A stretch of 64,000 bases of DNA from GCA-002708315 sp963676635. Its GTDB lineage: Bacteria > Bacteroidota > Bacteroidia > Bacteroidales > F082. Under the pieces are notes generated by a model. That model ran no database searches and had not been told where the DNA came from. It saw only the letters and a list, made by a program, of their open reading frames with translations. Location: positions 2,170,001 through 2,234,000 of the forward strand of contig OY781105.1 in NCBI GenBank assembly GCA_963676635.1, read 5' to 3'. The position numbers and the translations under genes are program-made. Of this stretch, positions 36,742-47,700 are shown in pieces; within the stretch, counting starts at the first letter, position 1; each line of letters begins with the position of its first letter.

Positions 36742-38349
36742 CTACAACTTATACTGATTCACAAATTGTTTCAATTTATTACCAAGGTCAGCTAAATCTT
36801 TTGCAGCAATTTCAGCCTGTTTCATACTCGCTGCATTCTCGGCACCAGCCTGATTAATATTGTTAATTGCAAGTCCGACCTGATCCATACCAACATTTTG
36901 TTGCTGACTGGAGGCTACTATCTGGCTGGCAGCCTGAATAGATTCATTTACACTCCTTGTCAGTACCCTAATAGCGTCACCAGCAAGAGCAGCCTGATCA
37001 ACAACTTCATTAACCGACTTCGATCCCTGTTCGGTAGCCATTACTGCATCAGTTGTAGCTTTCTGAACGTCAAACAAAATACTTCGTACCTGTGTTGTAG
37101 CCTCTTTTGATAGTTGAGCCAGATTCTTTATCTCTTCAGCAACCACAGTAAAACCTTTACCATGTTCACCGGCTTTAGCAGCTTCAATGGATGCATTTAC
37201 TGCCAGGAGATTAGACTGATCGGCAACATCATTAACAGTAGCTATAATACCACCAATCTCCTGACTTTGTTCACTAAGACGTACAACAGTAGCCGCAATT
37301 TCCTCCATTTGCTTTTGCACCTGATTAACAACTTTAATAGTATTTTGAACAGACTCCTCACCCGATTTACTAGCCAAGGCATTTTGTTGAGCTTTCTCGG
37401 ATACATTAGTAGCTTTATCATTTGAAAGCTGCGATGCCTGTCTGACTTCCTCAACAGTAGTAGTAGTTTCACTTATAGCCGTTGAAGTTTCTGAAATCCC
37501 CGCTGCCACCTGTGTAGTCGCTGCCAGAATTTCGCTGGATGATGAACCCAGCAGATTAACACCTTCAGTAATTTCTTCAATGGACATACGAAGATTTTGA
37601 ATCATTTGAGCAAAAGCACTATAAAGTAATCCTATCTCATCCTTTCTATCATATTTATTCAGATTAACACTTAAATCGCCGCTTGAAATCTTAGAAGCAA
37701 TATCAGTTACATTATAAAGCGGTTTTGTAATATTTATTATCAGAAAATAACCAATAATACCCAATAACAGAGCAGCCAGTATTGATCCAAATATAATAAT
37801 ATAGTTAGTAGTGTTAGCATTACTAACCATCACTGCATTTCTCTCATCCAGAATATCCAGCTCATGCTTGTTAAATTCAGTAGCTAACTTTGTAAAGTCA
37901 TCCATCATCGACTTACCTATATCTGACGAGATAATCTTTTGAGCAGCTTCAAAGCCTTGTGTAGTTCTAACATCAATAACCTCCTCAAGAACTCGATAAT
38001 TTTCATCAATCATCTGTTTGTATTCCAACAGCCGGTCTTCCTGATAGTTAACAGACACCATCTCATTCAATCTATCAAGAGCTTTTACCACATTAATTTT
38101 AGAAACCTCATATGGTTCCAGAAACTTTTTTTCGCCAGTAATAACATAACCACGCTCACCTCTTTGAGCATCAGCAAGATAAGAAAGGAGCAAATCATTT
38201 GTTTCCAGAATTTCATGTGTAAGTGCTGTGTTTTCAACACTATCCATAAATCTGCTAATGGTAATATAGGACCATGTTCCTAGTACAATAAATGAAAAGA
38301 CTGCTAATAATATTAGTCCACTGATTTTGTTTCTGATATTCCACTTCAT
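36742..38349 (-). CDS. methyl-accepting chemoreceptor with CHASE3 sensor domain
   Basis: 535 aa. Two transmembrane helices (about 10-30 and 183-206) bracket a periplasmic CHASE3-like domain containing the motif LADAQRGERGYVITG. A HAMP domain (about 205-258) and a methyl-accepting signalling helix hairpin follow, with the conserved tip DQSNLLAVNASIEAAKAGEHGKGF around 390-415. Gln/Glu pairs flank the tip as candidate methylation sites. There is no C-terminal tethering pentapeptide; the chain ends KLKQFVNQYKL. This is the only receptor in the cluster and probably its dedicated input. Confidence 0.94.
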   Translation of the reverse strand: MKWNIRNKISGLILLAVFSFIVLGTWSYITISRFMDSVENTALTHEILETNDLLLSYLADAQRGERGYVITGEKKFLEPYEVSKINVVKALDRLNEMVSVNYQEDRLLEYKQMIDENYRVLEEVIDVRTTQGFEAAQKIISSDIGKSMMDDFTKLATEFNKHELDILDERNAVMVSNANTTNYIIIFGSILAALLLGIIGYFLIINITKPLYNVTDIASKISSGDLSVNLNKYDRKDEIGLLYSAFAQMIQNLRMSIEEITEGVNLLGSSSSEILAATTQVAAGISETSTAISETTTTVEEVRQASQLSNDKATNVSEKAQQNALASKSGEESVQNTIKVVNQVQKQMEEIAATVVRLSEQSQEIGGIIATVNDVADQSNLLAVNASIEAAKAGEHGKGFTVVAEEIKNLAQLSKEATTQVRSILFDVQKATTDAVMATEQGSKSVNEVVDQAALAGDAIRVLTRSVNESIQAASQIVASSQQQNVGMDQVGLAINNINQAGAENAASMKQAEIAAKDLADLGNKLKQFVNQYKL

Positions 38350-38368
38350 AGCTTTTATTTTTATAGAT

Positions 38369-39004
38369 TTAATATTCCTGATTAATTAGTAATTTATCTG
38401 AGTTCAGCATTTTATCAGCATTCAGAATAATGGTATTATCTTCTTTTGTAACACCATATAAGAACTCCTTAAGCATATCACTTATGCCAGACATGCTTTC
38501 CTGTACAGAGCCCGATTTAATATTTCTCATTCCAATTATACTATCTGCGAGAACCCCGAATTCCATATTCTCATTCTCCAGAATCACAATTTTATTTAGC
38601 TCACCTATCCCTTTCTCCGGAAGGTTAATAAGCTTTTTAAGATTAATAACCGAAATTATCTCACCACGTACATTCACCACACCAAGTATAAAAGAAGGCA
38701 ATCCGGGTATAGCAGTATACTTTGTTAGAGTTATAACCTCCCGCACATATTCATTCTCAAAAGCATAAACTTCCTTACCCAAAATAAATTCAATCACAAA
38801 TAATTCATCATCATGTTTTTCTTTTTCCAATATAGTCGAGAGCTTTACAGCCCTTGCTTTGAGAATGGATTTTGTTTTATCAGACAATATATCTTCCTGT
38901 GCTACCAAATTATCTTTAACATTTTCCGTTTGCTTCACGCCAACTTCCTTTGTCAACTTTTTGCTACCACCTCCGGTCTTCTTTTTTCCTTCTTTGTTAC
39001 TCAT
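38369..39004 (-). CDS. cheW: CheW-type coupling protein with basic N-terminal extension (WspD-like)
   Basis: 211 aa. The first about 65 residues are Lys-rich and low complexity; a CheW domain follows (about 68-205) with LGKEVYAFENEYVREVITL, the GVVNVRGEIISVINLKKL core and VILENENMEFGVLADSI. It links the receptor to CheA. Its start overlaps the cheR stop by four bases (ATGA). The cluster has a second CheW; the size difference matches the WspB/WspD pair. Confidence 0.93.
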   Translation of the reverse strand: MSNKEGKKKTGGGSKKLTKEVGVKQTENVKDNLVAQEDILSDKTKSILKARAVKLSTILEKEKHDDELFVIEFILGKEVYAFENEYVREVITLTKYTAIPGLPSFILGVVNVRGEIISVINLKKLINLPEKGIGELNKIVILENENMEFGVLADSIIGMRNIKSGSVQESMSGISDMLKEFLYGVTKEDNTIILNADKMLNSDKLLINQEY

Positions 39005-40488
39005 ACCACAGTATATTTTTGAATAGAAGTACTAACAATTTCTTTTAGTCTACCCACCGATAAACCTTCTGACTCAGGCACAATATCCGCATCATTAAAC
39101 TTATTCATAGTAAAAAGGGCATTATTATAATTTTTCACCGCACCATTATTATTACCTGTTTTAATCAAAATATTACCCAAAGAATAATAAGCAAGAACAA
39201 AGTCAGGGTTTAAGAAAATTGCCCTCTTTAAAGAAGAAGTGGCATCTGTATTACGACCTTGATTTTGTAAAATCTTTGAATAGATAAAATGAAGCCTGTA
39301 GTCGAGTTTAGATTCAGATATTGCCGATTCACAAACCGAAGCCGCAGAAACCAGATCACCCAAATTGGCATGCGATTTCACAAGCAATATATAATCCTCA
39401 GCAGTTTTGTTTTTATTAGATAAAGTAGTAATCACCTCCTGATAATTACCAGACATAAACATATTATTAATCTCTTTGTCTTCATCAACAACAACCGGAT
39501 TACTACCATTGACACGTTCAACAACAGGAGTAGCTATTTCCTCTTCCTGAATCTCTTGAACATCAAGTTCAACAGATAAAACATTTTGTTTAAGCGCTGA
39601 AATATCAATTTCTGTAACCAACGTATTCTTCTTACTACGCTTATGAACCTTCTTATAAAGAGTAAATCCGGGAACATTAACAAACTCAAAATCATCAAAA
39701 GTCTGAGAAGAGAGTTCATTAGCAGAAACGATCAAGTACCCGTTATAAAGCAAAGCATTATGTAAGTTTTTTGTAACCCTTTTAAAGCGATCCTGATTAA
39801 AATACATCAACACATTTCTACAATATATAATATCAAAGGCATTAGTATTATTAACAGGCGAAGGATAACACTGACCAGCAAGATTCAAATAAGAGAAGCT
39901 CACCATTTTCTTTATTTTATCACTTATTTCAAACCTGTTCTCACTAATTAGCGTAAAATAATTGCTCTTCAGCCATGCAGGTGTACCTCTGAACGACCAT
40001 TTACTATAAACCCCCTTTTCAGCTTTATTAAGCATAACCGGGCTAATATCAGTAGCTAGAATCTGAATCTTCCAGTCTTTAATATTGGGAATAAATCTTG
40101 ATAAAGCAATGGCAATAGAATACGGCTCTTCACCACCCGAACATCCGGCACTCCATATTTTAATACTCTTCCCGGAGTTACTTTTTCTTTCAATTATTTC
40201 AGGCAAGATTACCCTCTCAAGCGCTTCAAATGTTTGTGGTTCTCTCCAGAAGAATGTCTCATTAACAGTAAGATGAGACGCCAAAAGCTCGGTATTCTCC
40301 CTACTAAGAGGAGTAGATACAATTTTATCGATAAATTTCTTTACATCAGAATAACCAAATTGATCAGCAGCATTAGCAATATTGCGTTCCAGGTCATTCC
40401 ATCTGTTCTCAGGGAAATGTAAAGCCATGTGAGCTTCAATAAAGTGGCTAAGCATTTTTAAGTCGGTATTTGACAACGAACGACTCAT
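39001..40488 (-). CDS. cheR: CheR methyltransferase with TPR tail (WspC-like)
   Basis: 495 aa. The N-terminal helical domain has LTVNETFFWREPQTF (72-87) and the SAM-binding motif IWSAGCSGGEEPYS at 111-124, followed by IIYCRNVLMYF. About 70 linker residues lead to TPR repeats (about 345-480: LRRA-like KRAIFLNPDFVLAYYSLGNILIKTGN). It methylates receptor glutamates using S-adenosylmethionine. A TPR-fused CheR is characteristic of WspC and FrzF type proteins. It overlaps both neighbouring cheW genes by four bases, so translation is coupled. Confidence 0.95.
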   Translation of the reverse strand: MSRSLSNTDLKMLSHFIEAHMALHFPENRWNDLERNIANAADQFGYSDVKKFIDKIVSTPLSRENTELLASHLTVNETFFWREPQTFEALERVILPEIIERKSNSGKSIKIWSAGCSGGEEPYSIAIALSRFIPNIKDWKIQILATDISPVMLNKAEKGVYSKWSFRGTPAWLKSNYFTLISENRFEISDKIKKMVSFSYLNLAGQCYPSPVNNTNAFDIIYCRNVLMYFNQDRFKRVTKNLHNALLYNGYLIVSANELSSQTFDDFEFVNVPGFTLYKKVHKRSKKNTLVTEIDISALKQNVLSVELDVQEIQEEEIATPVVERVNGSNPVVVDEDKEINNMFMSGNYQEVITTLSNKNKTAEDYILLVKSHANLGDLVSAASVCESAISESKLDYRLHFIYSKILQNQGRNTDATSSLKRAIFLNPDFVLAYYSLGNILIKTGNNNGAVKNYNNALFTMNKFNDADIVPESEGLSVGRLKEIVSTSIQKYTVV

Positions 40489-40961
40489 TTTATAGTCTTT
40501 ATTAATTTACTGATCAACTCAAATTCAGCAAGCGATAAAAATTTATCAATATCATTTATCAGAACAATATCATTGTCAAACACAGTAATTGAAGAGATAT
40601 ATTCTGCAAATGGCATCAGTTCCAGTGATTCCTTAGTTTTAATAATTTCAGGCTCATGAACATTATCCACACTATCCGCCACCAAAGCGATTTTATGCTT
40701 ATTAGTACAGGCAACCAAAAACAAATCATTTGCAGAAAGGAGATGATTTTTCAGTCCGAAAACAAAATCAGTATTAATTACAGGAATTAATTCACCGTGA
40801 TAATTAATAATACCCAGTACCTTTTGAGGGGCATCAGGAAGAGGGGTTATTTCAACAGACCTAACGACACGCTCAATACCGGATAGCTTCAAAGCACACT
40901 TTACCGGGCCCCGGTTAAAAACAACCACACTTTCATCACTATAACTCTTTTGCACAGTCAT
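40485..40961 (-). CDS. cheW: CheW-type coupling protein (WspB-like)
   Basis: 158 aa, essentially just a CheW domain: VVFNRGPVKCALKLSGIERVVRS at the start, VLGIINYHGELIPVINTDFVFGL in the middle and LFLVACTNKHKIALVADSVD afterwards. It is the first gene of the che part of the cluster and precedes cheR with a four-base overlap. Confidence 0.92.
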   Translation of the reverse strand: MTVQKSYSDESVVVFNRGPVKCALKLSGIERVVRSVEITPLPDAPQKVLGIINYHGELIPVINTDFVFGLKNHLLSANDLFLVACTNKHKIALVADSVDNVHEPEIIKTKESLELMPFAEYISSITVFDNDIVLINDIDKFLSLAEFELISKLIKTIK

Positions 40962-41025
40962 TATTCTGATTTTTATTTAAAATTAAATCTATACTGATTG
41001 TAGCATCTGTTTATCAGACCACATA

Positions 41026-43362
41026 TCAGCGGTCATCTATATAAGTACTTATAATACTAGTAAGATCGTCAGAGTCGACCGGTTTTGAAATATGGGTATT
41101 ACAACCGGCAGAGATAGCATTCTTAATATCTTCGGGGAAAGCATAAGCAGTTTGAGCAATAATAATAACTTTTTTATTGAACTCTCTTATTTTTTTAGTT
41201 GCCTCATAGCCATTCATTTTTGGCATTTTAATATCCATCAAAACAACATCAATATCAGGATGCTTTGAACACATATCTACTGCTTCCAGTCCGTCATTAG
41301 CGATTAACACTTCCTTAAATATATCACCCAACAAAATAGAAAGATACTGTTGAGTTAATTGATCATCATCAACAATCAGGGCTTTAAAAGTTTTTGTATC
41401 ACTATCAGGTATATCACTTTTTACCGACCCCATATTTATGTCTTCTTCAATAATATAAGGAATAGTAAAATAAAAGTTCGAACCAACACCTAAAGTACTG
41501 TTATGCCAAAGTTTACCACCCATTGTTTCGACATATGATTTCGCAATGGTAAGGCCAAGACCGGCACCCTGATGAGCCGCTTTATCTTCTATATCCGCCT
41601 GAATAAAGCGCTCATAAATCGCATATTGCCTTTCATCCGGAATACCAATACCAGTATCTTTAACACTAAACTCAAGTTCCGGCACCCGGTTACTTTTCAG
41701 CTTATACGCAATTTCAACTTTTCCTTTAATTGTAAACTTAATAGCATTTCCTATTATCTTTTCAAGAATAATTTTTAGTTTTCCGTAATCAGTTATTATA
41801 AATGAATCAAAATCATCAAACTCTTTAATAGTAACAATTTCAAGATTTTTGATTGCGGCAGCCAGTTTAGCCTCATTAATAATAGAATCAATTAACTTAT
41901 TTACATCAGTTTTAACATCATTAAATTTTGTTTCACCTGACTCAATTGCAGAAATACATACAATATCATTAATAATATTAAGCATCCGCTTGCTACTGGA
42001 TTCTATATGGCTGATATACTCATTCATTTCATCACCTGAAAGCATAGGTTCCTTTAACAAATTTGAGAAACCAAGAATACCATTCATAGGAGTACGAATC
42101 TCATGACTCATATTTGACAAGAATGCCGTTTTCAGTCTGTCGCTTTCTTCAGCTTTGTTTTTAGCAGCAATAAGATCCTTTTCCGCTTGCTTCCGTTTCT
42201 CCTCTTTATCAATATACTCCAGAGCAAAAGAAATATCCTGTGTTAAATCGTTAAGCAGATTAATTTCATCATAATCAAAGAAATCAATTTCTTTAGAGAA
42301 CAATGCAAAAGCACCAACCGTTTTACCATAAAACATAACCGGAAATACCGATAGTGATTTATAACCATTCTGCAGATACTCCTCATTACCAGAAAAAACA
42401 GATGTGCTATCACCTATATCATTAATATGAAATTGCTTCCCATTCTTTAATGTTTTCAGGATAGGATTATTATCACCAAACATCTCTTCCGCCTTCTGAC
42501 CCGTATATTCCAGGCTTTCTGTAACCTGACCCTCATATTCGATAGTTTCCAGTATGCCATTATTGCTTTGTAAGCCAATCCATGCCAACGTAAACTTCCC
42601 ATCTTCAACAGAAATTTTACATATTTCTTTAAGTAACTGAAGGTTGTTGCTTGTTCTGATAATAGCTTTATTAACCTTACTTAACAGCACATAAAGTCTG
42701 TTCAACTTTTGCACATGCAATTCTGATAACTTTCTATTAATAACTTCCTTGGATAATTCCGAAGTCCTTTCTTTTATAAGGAACTCCTGATGTTCATTAA
42801 TATCCGACAACTCTTCTTTAGCCTCCGTAAGCTCCTGATTTCTGAGGACGGCAGCCTCATAAGTAGATATCAGCAACGAGAGTATTTGTTCCTGAGAAGC
42901 CTTAAACGACCTCTTTTTTCCCTGATAGAAGACTTCAATCTCAGTCTTTTTTGATTCTGTTTTTAAAAACCGTTTTCCTTCAAGCACCTGATTAATATGT
43001 TCAATCAGATAGTCCTCTTTATACGGCTTAGTCAGAAAACAATCGGCACCACAGTTAACTCCTTCCAGAACATCATCAACACTGGTAAGGGAAGTAAGCA
43101 AAATAACAGGAATATGACTAGTATTTGGGTTTGCCTTAACATTTTCACATAACTGATAACCATTCATACCAGGCATCATAATATCGCTTATTATTAAATC
43201 GGGTATGGTGGTTTTAAGCTTTTCCAGAGCTTTTAATCCGTTTTTTGCAGTAATTACATTAAAATTGTTAGTCTCAAGAATAAATTTTAGTCTTTCCGAC
43301 TGAGTGATACTGTCCTCAGCCATCAATATTGTAAATTGATTATCGTTAGTAGCAGTATGCAT
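41026..43362 (-). CDS. hybrid kinase: REC-GAF-HisKA-HATPase-REC
   Basis: 778 aa, no transmembrane helices. Order: receiver (10-130, phospho-Asp D60 in ISDIMMPGMNG), coiled coil (about 165-220), GAF domain (about 225-375), HisKA (phospho-His H420 in NMSHEIRTP), HATPase (about 500-645, DTGIGIP and GAGLGLTI) and a C-terminal receiver (about 665-778, LMDIKMPKMNG). An N-terminal receiver ahead of a kinase suggests it is a phosphorylation target, plausibly of CheA, that relays on to its own kinase core. It sits 64 bases upstream of the first cheW and is likely co-transcribed. Confidence 0.93.
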   Translation of the reverse strand: MHTATNDNQFTILMAEDSITQSERLKFILETNNFNVITAKNGLKALEKLKTTIPDLIISDIMMPGMNGYQLCENVKANPNTSHIPVILLTSLTSVDDVLEGVNCGADCFLTKPYKEDYLIEHINQVLEGKRFLKTESKKTEIEVFYQGKKRSFKASQEQILSLLISTYEAAVLRNQELTEAKEELSDINEHQEFLIKERTSELSKEVINRKLSELHVQKLNRLYVLLSKVNKAIIRTSNNLQLLKEICKISVEDGKFTLAWIGLQSNNGILETIEYEGQVTESLEYTGQKAEEMFGDNNPILKTLKNGKQFHINDIGDSTSVFSGNEEYLQNGYKSLSVFPVMFYGKTVGAFALFSKEIDFFDYDEINLLNDLTQDISFALEYIDKEEKRKQAEKDLIAAKNKAEESDRLKTAFLSNMSHEIRTPMNGILGFSNLLKEPMLSGDEMNEYISHIESSSKRMLNIINDIVCISAIESGETKFNDVKTDVNKLIDSIINEAKLAAAIKNLEIVTIKEFDDFDSFIITDYGKLKIILEKIIGNAIKFTIKGKVEIAYKLKSNRVPELEFSVKDTGIGIPDERQYAIYERFIQADIEDKAAHQGAGLGLTIAKSYVETMGGKLWHNSTLGVGSNFYFTIPYIIEEDINMGSVKSDIPDSDTKTFKALIVDDDQLTQQYLSILLGDIFKEVLIANDGLEAVDMCSKHPDIDVVLMDIKMPKMNGYEATKKIREFNKKVIIIAQTAYAFPEDIKNAISAGCNTHISKPVDSDDLTSIISTYIDDR

Positions 43363-43529
43363 AATAAGCAGCAGATTTAGTAACTAAATGGCTTTAGTAG
43401 ACTTTATATATATTAAGCAGTATTGTCACACCGAAAGTAATAAATTTTTGGATTGGATTTACAAAACATGATTTTTTTTTAATAGCAATTTACACTACTA
43501 TACAAATTGCAAAACCAAAGATGCGAAAA
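43363..43529. other. spacer with possible internal promoter
   Basis: 167 bases between two same-strand kinase genes, the widest gap in the signalling cluster. On the minus strand a TTACTTTCGG (near 43425-43434) resembles, but does not match, a -7 box. A second promoter for the che half is possible. Confidence 0.3.
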
Positions 43530-44696
43530 TTACTTATTCAGGAAAAGCACAACTTCAGCTCCTTTATCAGATCTATTATCAATACTTATTCTACTACCAT
43601 GAGCTTCCATAATCAGCTTAGTTGCTGCCAGTCCCAACCCGAAACCTTCACTGTGATTCAGCACATTCTCTACAGTAAAAAACTGGAAAACAGACTCCAA
43701 AGCTTCATCAGTAAACCCTTCACCATTATCTGCAATAGAAATTTCAAAATTATTGTTCTTTTCCGTATAACTTACTTTAATTGTATCACTTTCCGGTGAA
43801 AACCTTATAGCATTATCCAATACATGTTTAAAGGCAATTTTCATAAGAGTATAATCGCAAAAAACCGTAGTAGTATTTGGAATATTAGAGTCAACAATTA
43901 CTTTTTTTTCTCTCACTTTTGAATCCAGTTCATTAAGAGCAGAGTCCATAATAGCTTTTAGCGTATTTTTCTTAAAATTAAGTTTATAACGATCAACAGA
44001 CAGCTGCGCTATAAGCATAGCTATTTCTGAGAAACGCAGCAATCGGTTAGCCGAATGCAACATAAAGTCAAGATATTCCAGTTGATCAGCATCATCGATA
44101 GCTGTTTGAAGCAGACTGGCAAACCCAATAATACCATTCAAAGGAGTACGCAGCTCATGACTTATAATACCAAGAAATTTACTTTTTGCATTTTCCAACT
44201 GGCTGAGCTTAACATTCGCATCTTCAATCTTAATTAAGGCCTCCTGTAATTGTTCCGTTCTTTCCTTAACCTTATCCTCAAGGTGCAAATTAAACTGATT
44301 AAGCTGCTTTCTTTTATAATTTAATTCCAGGTGAGTAGCAACACGTGCCAATAACTCTTTAGGCTTAAAAGGTTTAGTGACATAATCCTGAGCTCCAAGT
44401 TCAAATCCTTTAATAATAGCTTCATCTTCAATTTTAGCAGTAAGAAATATCACAGGAATATTTTTAGTTTTTTCATTTGTCCTGATTTTCTGGCACACTT
44501 CATATCCATCCATAACAGGCATCATAATGTCAAGCAAAATCAAATCAAAATCATTCTTCTGAAGGATATCCAAAGCCTGCTGACCACTTGTAGCAAAACC
44601 AGTTTTATACGACTCCTCTCTAAGCAAATTACCCAACAATTGAATATTCTTTGAAATGTCATCTACTATTAAAATCTTAAAATTCTGGTTTTCCAT
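43530..44696 (-). CDS. REC-HisKA-HATPase soluble kinase
   Basis: 388 aa, cytosolic. A receiver (1-125, phospho-Asp D56 in LLDIMMPVMDG) is followed by a coiled coil (about 125-165), HisKA with phospho-His H180 (GIISHELRTPLNG) and HATPase (about 275-388, DNGEGF, GFGLGLAATKL). Its receiver could take signal from CheA or from the 1813-aa kinase upstream (gap 11 bases). It has no DNA-binding output. Confidence 0.93.
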   Translation of the reverse strand: MENQNFKILIVDDISKNIQLLGNLLREESYKTGFATSGQQALDILQKNDFDLILLDIMMPVMDGYEVCQKIRTNEKTKNIPVIFLTAKIEDEAIIKGFELGAQDYVTKPFKPKELLARVATHLELNYKRKQLNQFNLHLEDKVKERTEQLQEALIKIEDANVKLSQLENAKSKFLGIISHELRTPLNGIIGFASLLQTAIDDADQLEYLDFMLHSANRLLRFSEIAMLIAQLSVDRYKLNFKKNTLKAIMDSALNELDSKVREKKVIVDSNIPNTTTVFCDYTLMKIAFKHVLDNAIRFSPESDTIKVSYTEKNNNFEISIADNGEGFTDEALESVFQFFTVENVLNHSEGFGLGLAATKLIMEAHGSRISIDNRSDKGAEVVLFLNK

Positions 44697-44707
44697 TGTA
44701 GTATTCT

Positions 44708-47700
44708 TTAGCTATTATTAACATCTTTAATTTTCAAATACAAATCCGGGTATTTCCCCATCTGAATAACAAGAAGGTCAATATCGAAGTCGTCGATCAT
44801 CCGCAAAAGCTTTTGAACATATTCTAACAATCCCGATATTTTATATTTTTCAGCAATTGTCTTAAGTCTAAGCGCAAAGTCCTCAATCATATCAATCATT
44901 TGATCCTGTAATGCTTCCTCCCACAACTTCATTAAATCACCACCAAGCAAACTAATCACTGCTTTCCTATCCTTTAGGCTTATCATGAAATCATTATCAT
45001 TCAATACAGCAATAACCTCAGGTTGTTTAAGACTACGATTCTTTTTCACATTAATATAACCCGACATTTTATCGACTAATTCTTTAAAGTCGATAGGTTT
45101 AAGCACGACCTCATCAAACACTTTTCCTTTAAGCATCTTAAGCTGCTCCTGCATTCCTGAGGCAGTGAGGGCAAAAACAGGCAGGTCTTTATAGTTCTTC
45201 ATCCTTCTTATTAATGAAGTAGCTTCTATTCCATCCATCACAGGCATTCTGATATCCATAAAAACAATATGAGGATCAACCGTATCAATCATTTCAACAG
45301 CCTCTTTACCATTACCGGCTTCAAACACAGTTACATTATCAACATTATCGAAAACCTCTTTAACAAGCTTTCTATTCAGTTCAACATCATCCACAAGCAG
45401 TATGGTAATATTTTCAAAGCTGTAGTCTCTGATATTAAAACCCGAAATATTTTCATCCACAACATCCTTGCTAATTGTAACATTATCAATTTTAACATAA
45501 AACTGACTACCTTCACCTAACTCACTTTCCACCCAGATCTTACCGTCCATAAGCTCCACAAGGCGCTTTGTGATAGTGAGCCCCAGTCCAGTTCCCTGAA
45601 ATTTCTTTGTAGACTGACCCTCCTGCTGTTTAAACGTCTCAAATACAGCCTCATGTTCATTTTTAGGAATACCGATTCCTGTATCACTAATAATAATCTG
45701 TATATCCACTTTATCATTATCATGTGATATAGATTGTTGGAGAGTTACATCAACTCTACCCTTTTCAGTAAATTTTATGGCATTGCCAATGAGATTAAAC
45801 AGAATTTGCCTGACCCGCGTTTCATCGATATCAACATAATACGGAAAATTATCATCAATAACAATATTAAGATCAATACCTTTTTTAATAGCACTAACCA
45901 TAAAAATGCGGCCAACCTCATCAATCAACGACTTAAGATTTGTGGGTTCGGGGAACACCTCCAGTTTTCCGGCTTCCACTTTGGAAAGATCAAGAATATC
46001 ATTAATAAGCGTCAGAAGGCTTTTAGTACTGGAGCGTATATAATTAATATATGATAGCTGCTTATCACCATCCACAATTTTCGATAACAACTCAGCAAAA
46101 CCAATAATAGAATTCATAGGAGTACGAATCTCATGACTCATATTAGCAAGAAACTCACTTTTCGCCATATTAGCCTTTTCAGCTTCATTTTTAGCAGCAA
46201 TTATTTCATCATTAAGTTTCTTAAGGTCCGTAACATCTTCTCCAAAACCCACATACTTCTTCTGTCCGCCTTCATCCGTTGAAATAGGAAAAGACTTAAT
46301 ACGTATCCACTTTATAGTTCCATCATCCAACAAAAGCCTGTATTCATTGTTAATACTAATATCATCACCATGTAATCTCGCAAAACTTTCTAAAACATCA
46401 GTCCGGTCGTCAGGATGCACTCTTTCAATAAATGCATATGAGTTATTATATAAGTCCTCAACCTTAAGCTCGAAAATATTTTCATATGAGGGGCTGATAT
46501 AAAGAGTTTTTTTACTCGTACTTAACCACAATACTTGCTCAATATTCTCAGAGATCTGTCGGAATTTTTCTTCACTATTTTTCAAAGCCTCTTCCACTAA
46601 CAATCTGTTAAGAACGTAACCTATTTCAATTCCAATTTTAGTAGCCAATTCAGATATATCAGTTTTCAATCTGCTTATAGTTGTTGAATAAAATTCCAAC
46701 ACAGCATAAACTTCACCAGAAACGATAACAGGAAAAGCAAAGGCAGATTTTATACCTATTTCTTCTGCAATACTCTTGCGATGATAAGAATCAATAACAG
46801 TTACATCTTCCAAATATTTAGGTTTTTTAGTTGATAGAATGTTTCCCAGTATACTAACATCAGGCTTAAATTCAAATTGCACAGTATTTTTAATAAATTT
46901 ATTAAAAACCTCAGGAGTTACAGAGAACCATATATCAGATGACTCAAGACTGTTTGTTAATTTGTTGTATAAAAACACATGTCCGTGTGACCATCCAAGA
47001 TATTCAGTAACTTTCTGAATTGCTATACTGAAGACCATCACCTGAGAATCAGAAGCATTAGCAGCAGAAGCAATATCCTTAAGCAATTCAGCCTCTTTTT
47101 GTTTATTTTCAATACTAATGTTAGCCTTCTCCAGCTTAGCAGTACGGTCAATTACCAACTGTTCTAAATTTTCATTTAACTCCTTTATTTCATTCTCAGC
47201 CTTTATCCTATCCGAAATATCAAGCACAGTACCATATAAACGGATTACACTATTTTCCTTATCCGAACCAATATTAATGGTGCTATCTATATATTTCGTC
47301 TTACCATTTCCCAAACCTATTTTACGCTCATTTCTTACGCCAGTATTCGTTTTACAGAATTCTTCAATTATCTCCTCAACATCCTTAATATCATATCCAC
47401 TCAACATCTTATAAAAAGAATTGAAGTCAGGCAGTTCATCATTTTTATCCAAATTAAAGATACTAAACAGCTCATCAGATAAAGTAAGTTCTTCCTCTTT
47501 TACCAACCACTCCCATGAACCAAGATGAGCAATACTTTGGGCTTCATTAAGCAAAGTCTGCTGCTTTACCAGCTCAATCTTTGCTTCAACCCTGTCTGAT
47601 ATCTCTTCAGTAAACATAATTATACCACCAACCTCATTTTTATCATCATACCATGGATGAAGTGTCCATCGAATCCAGTTTATACTTCCATCGGCTCTGG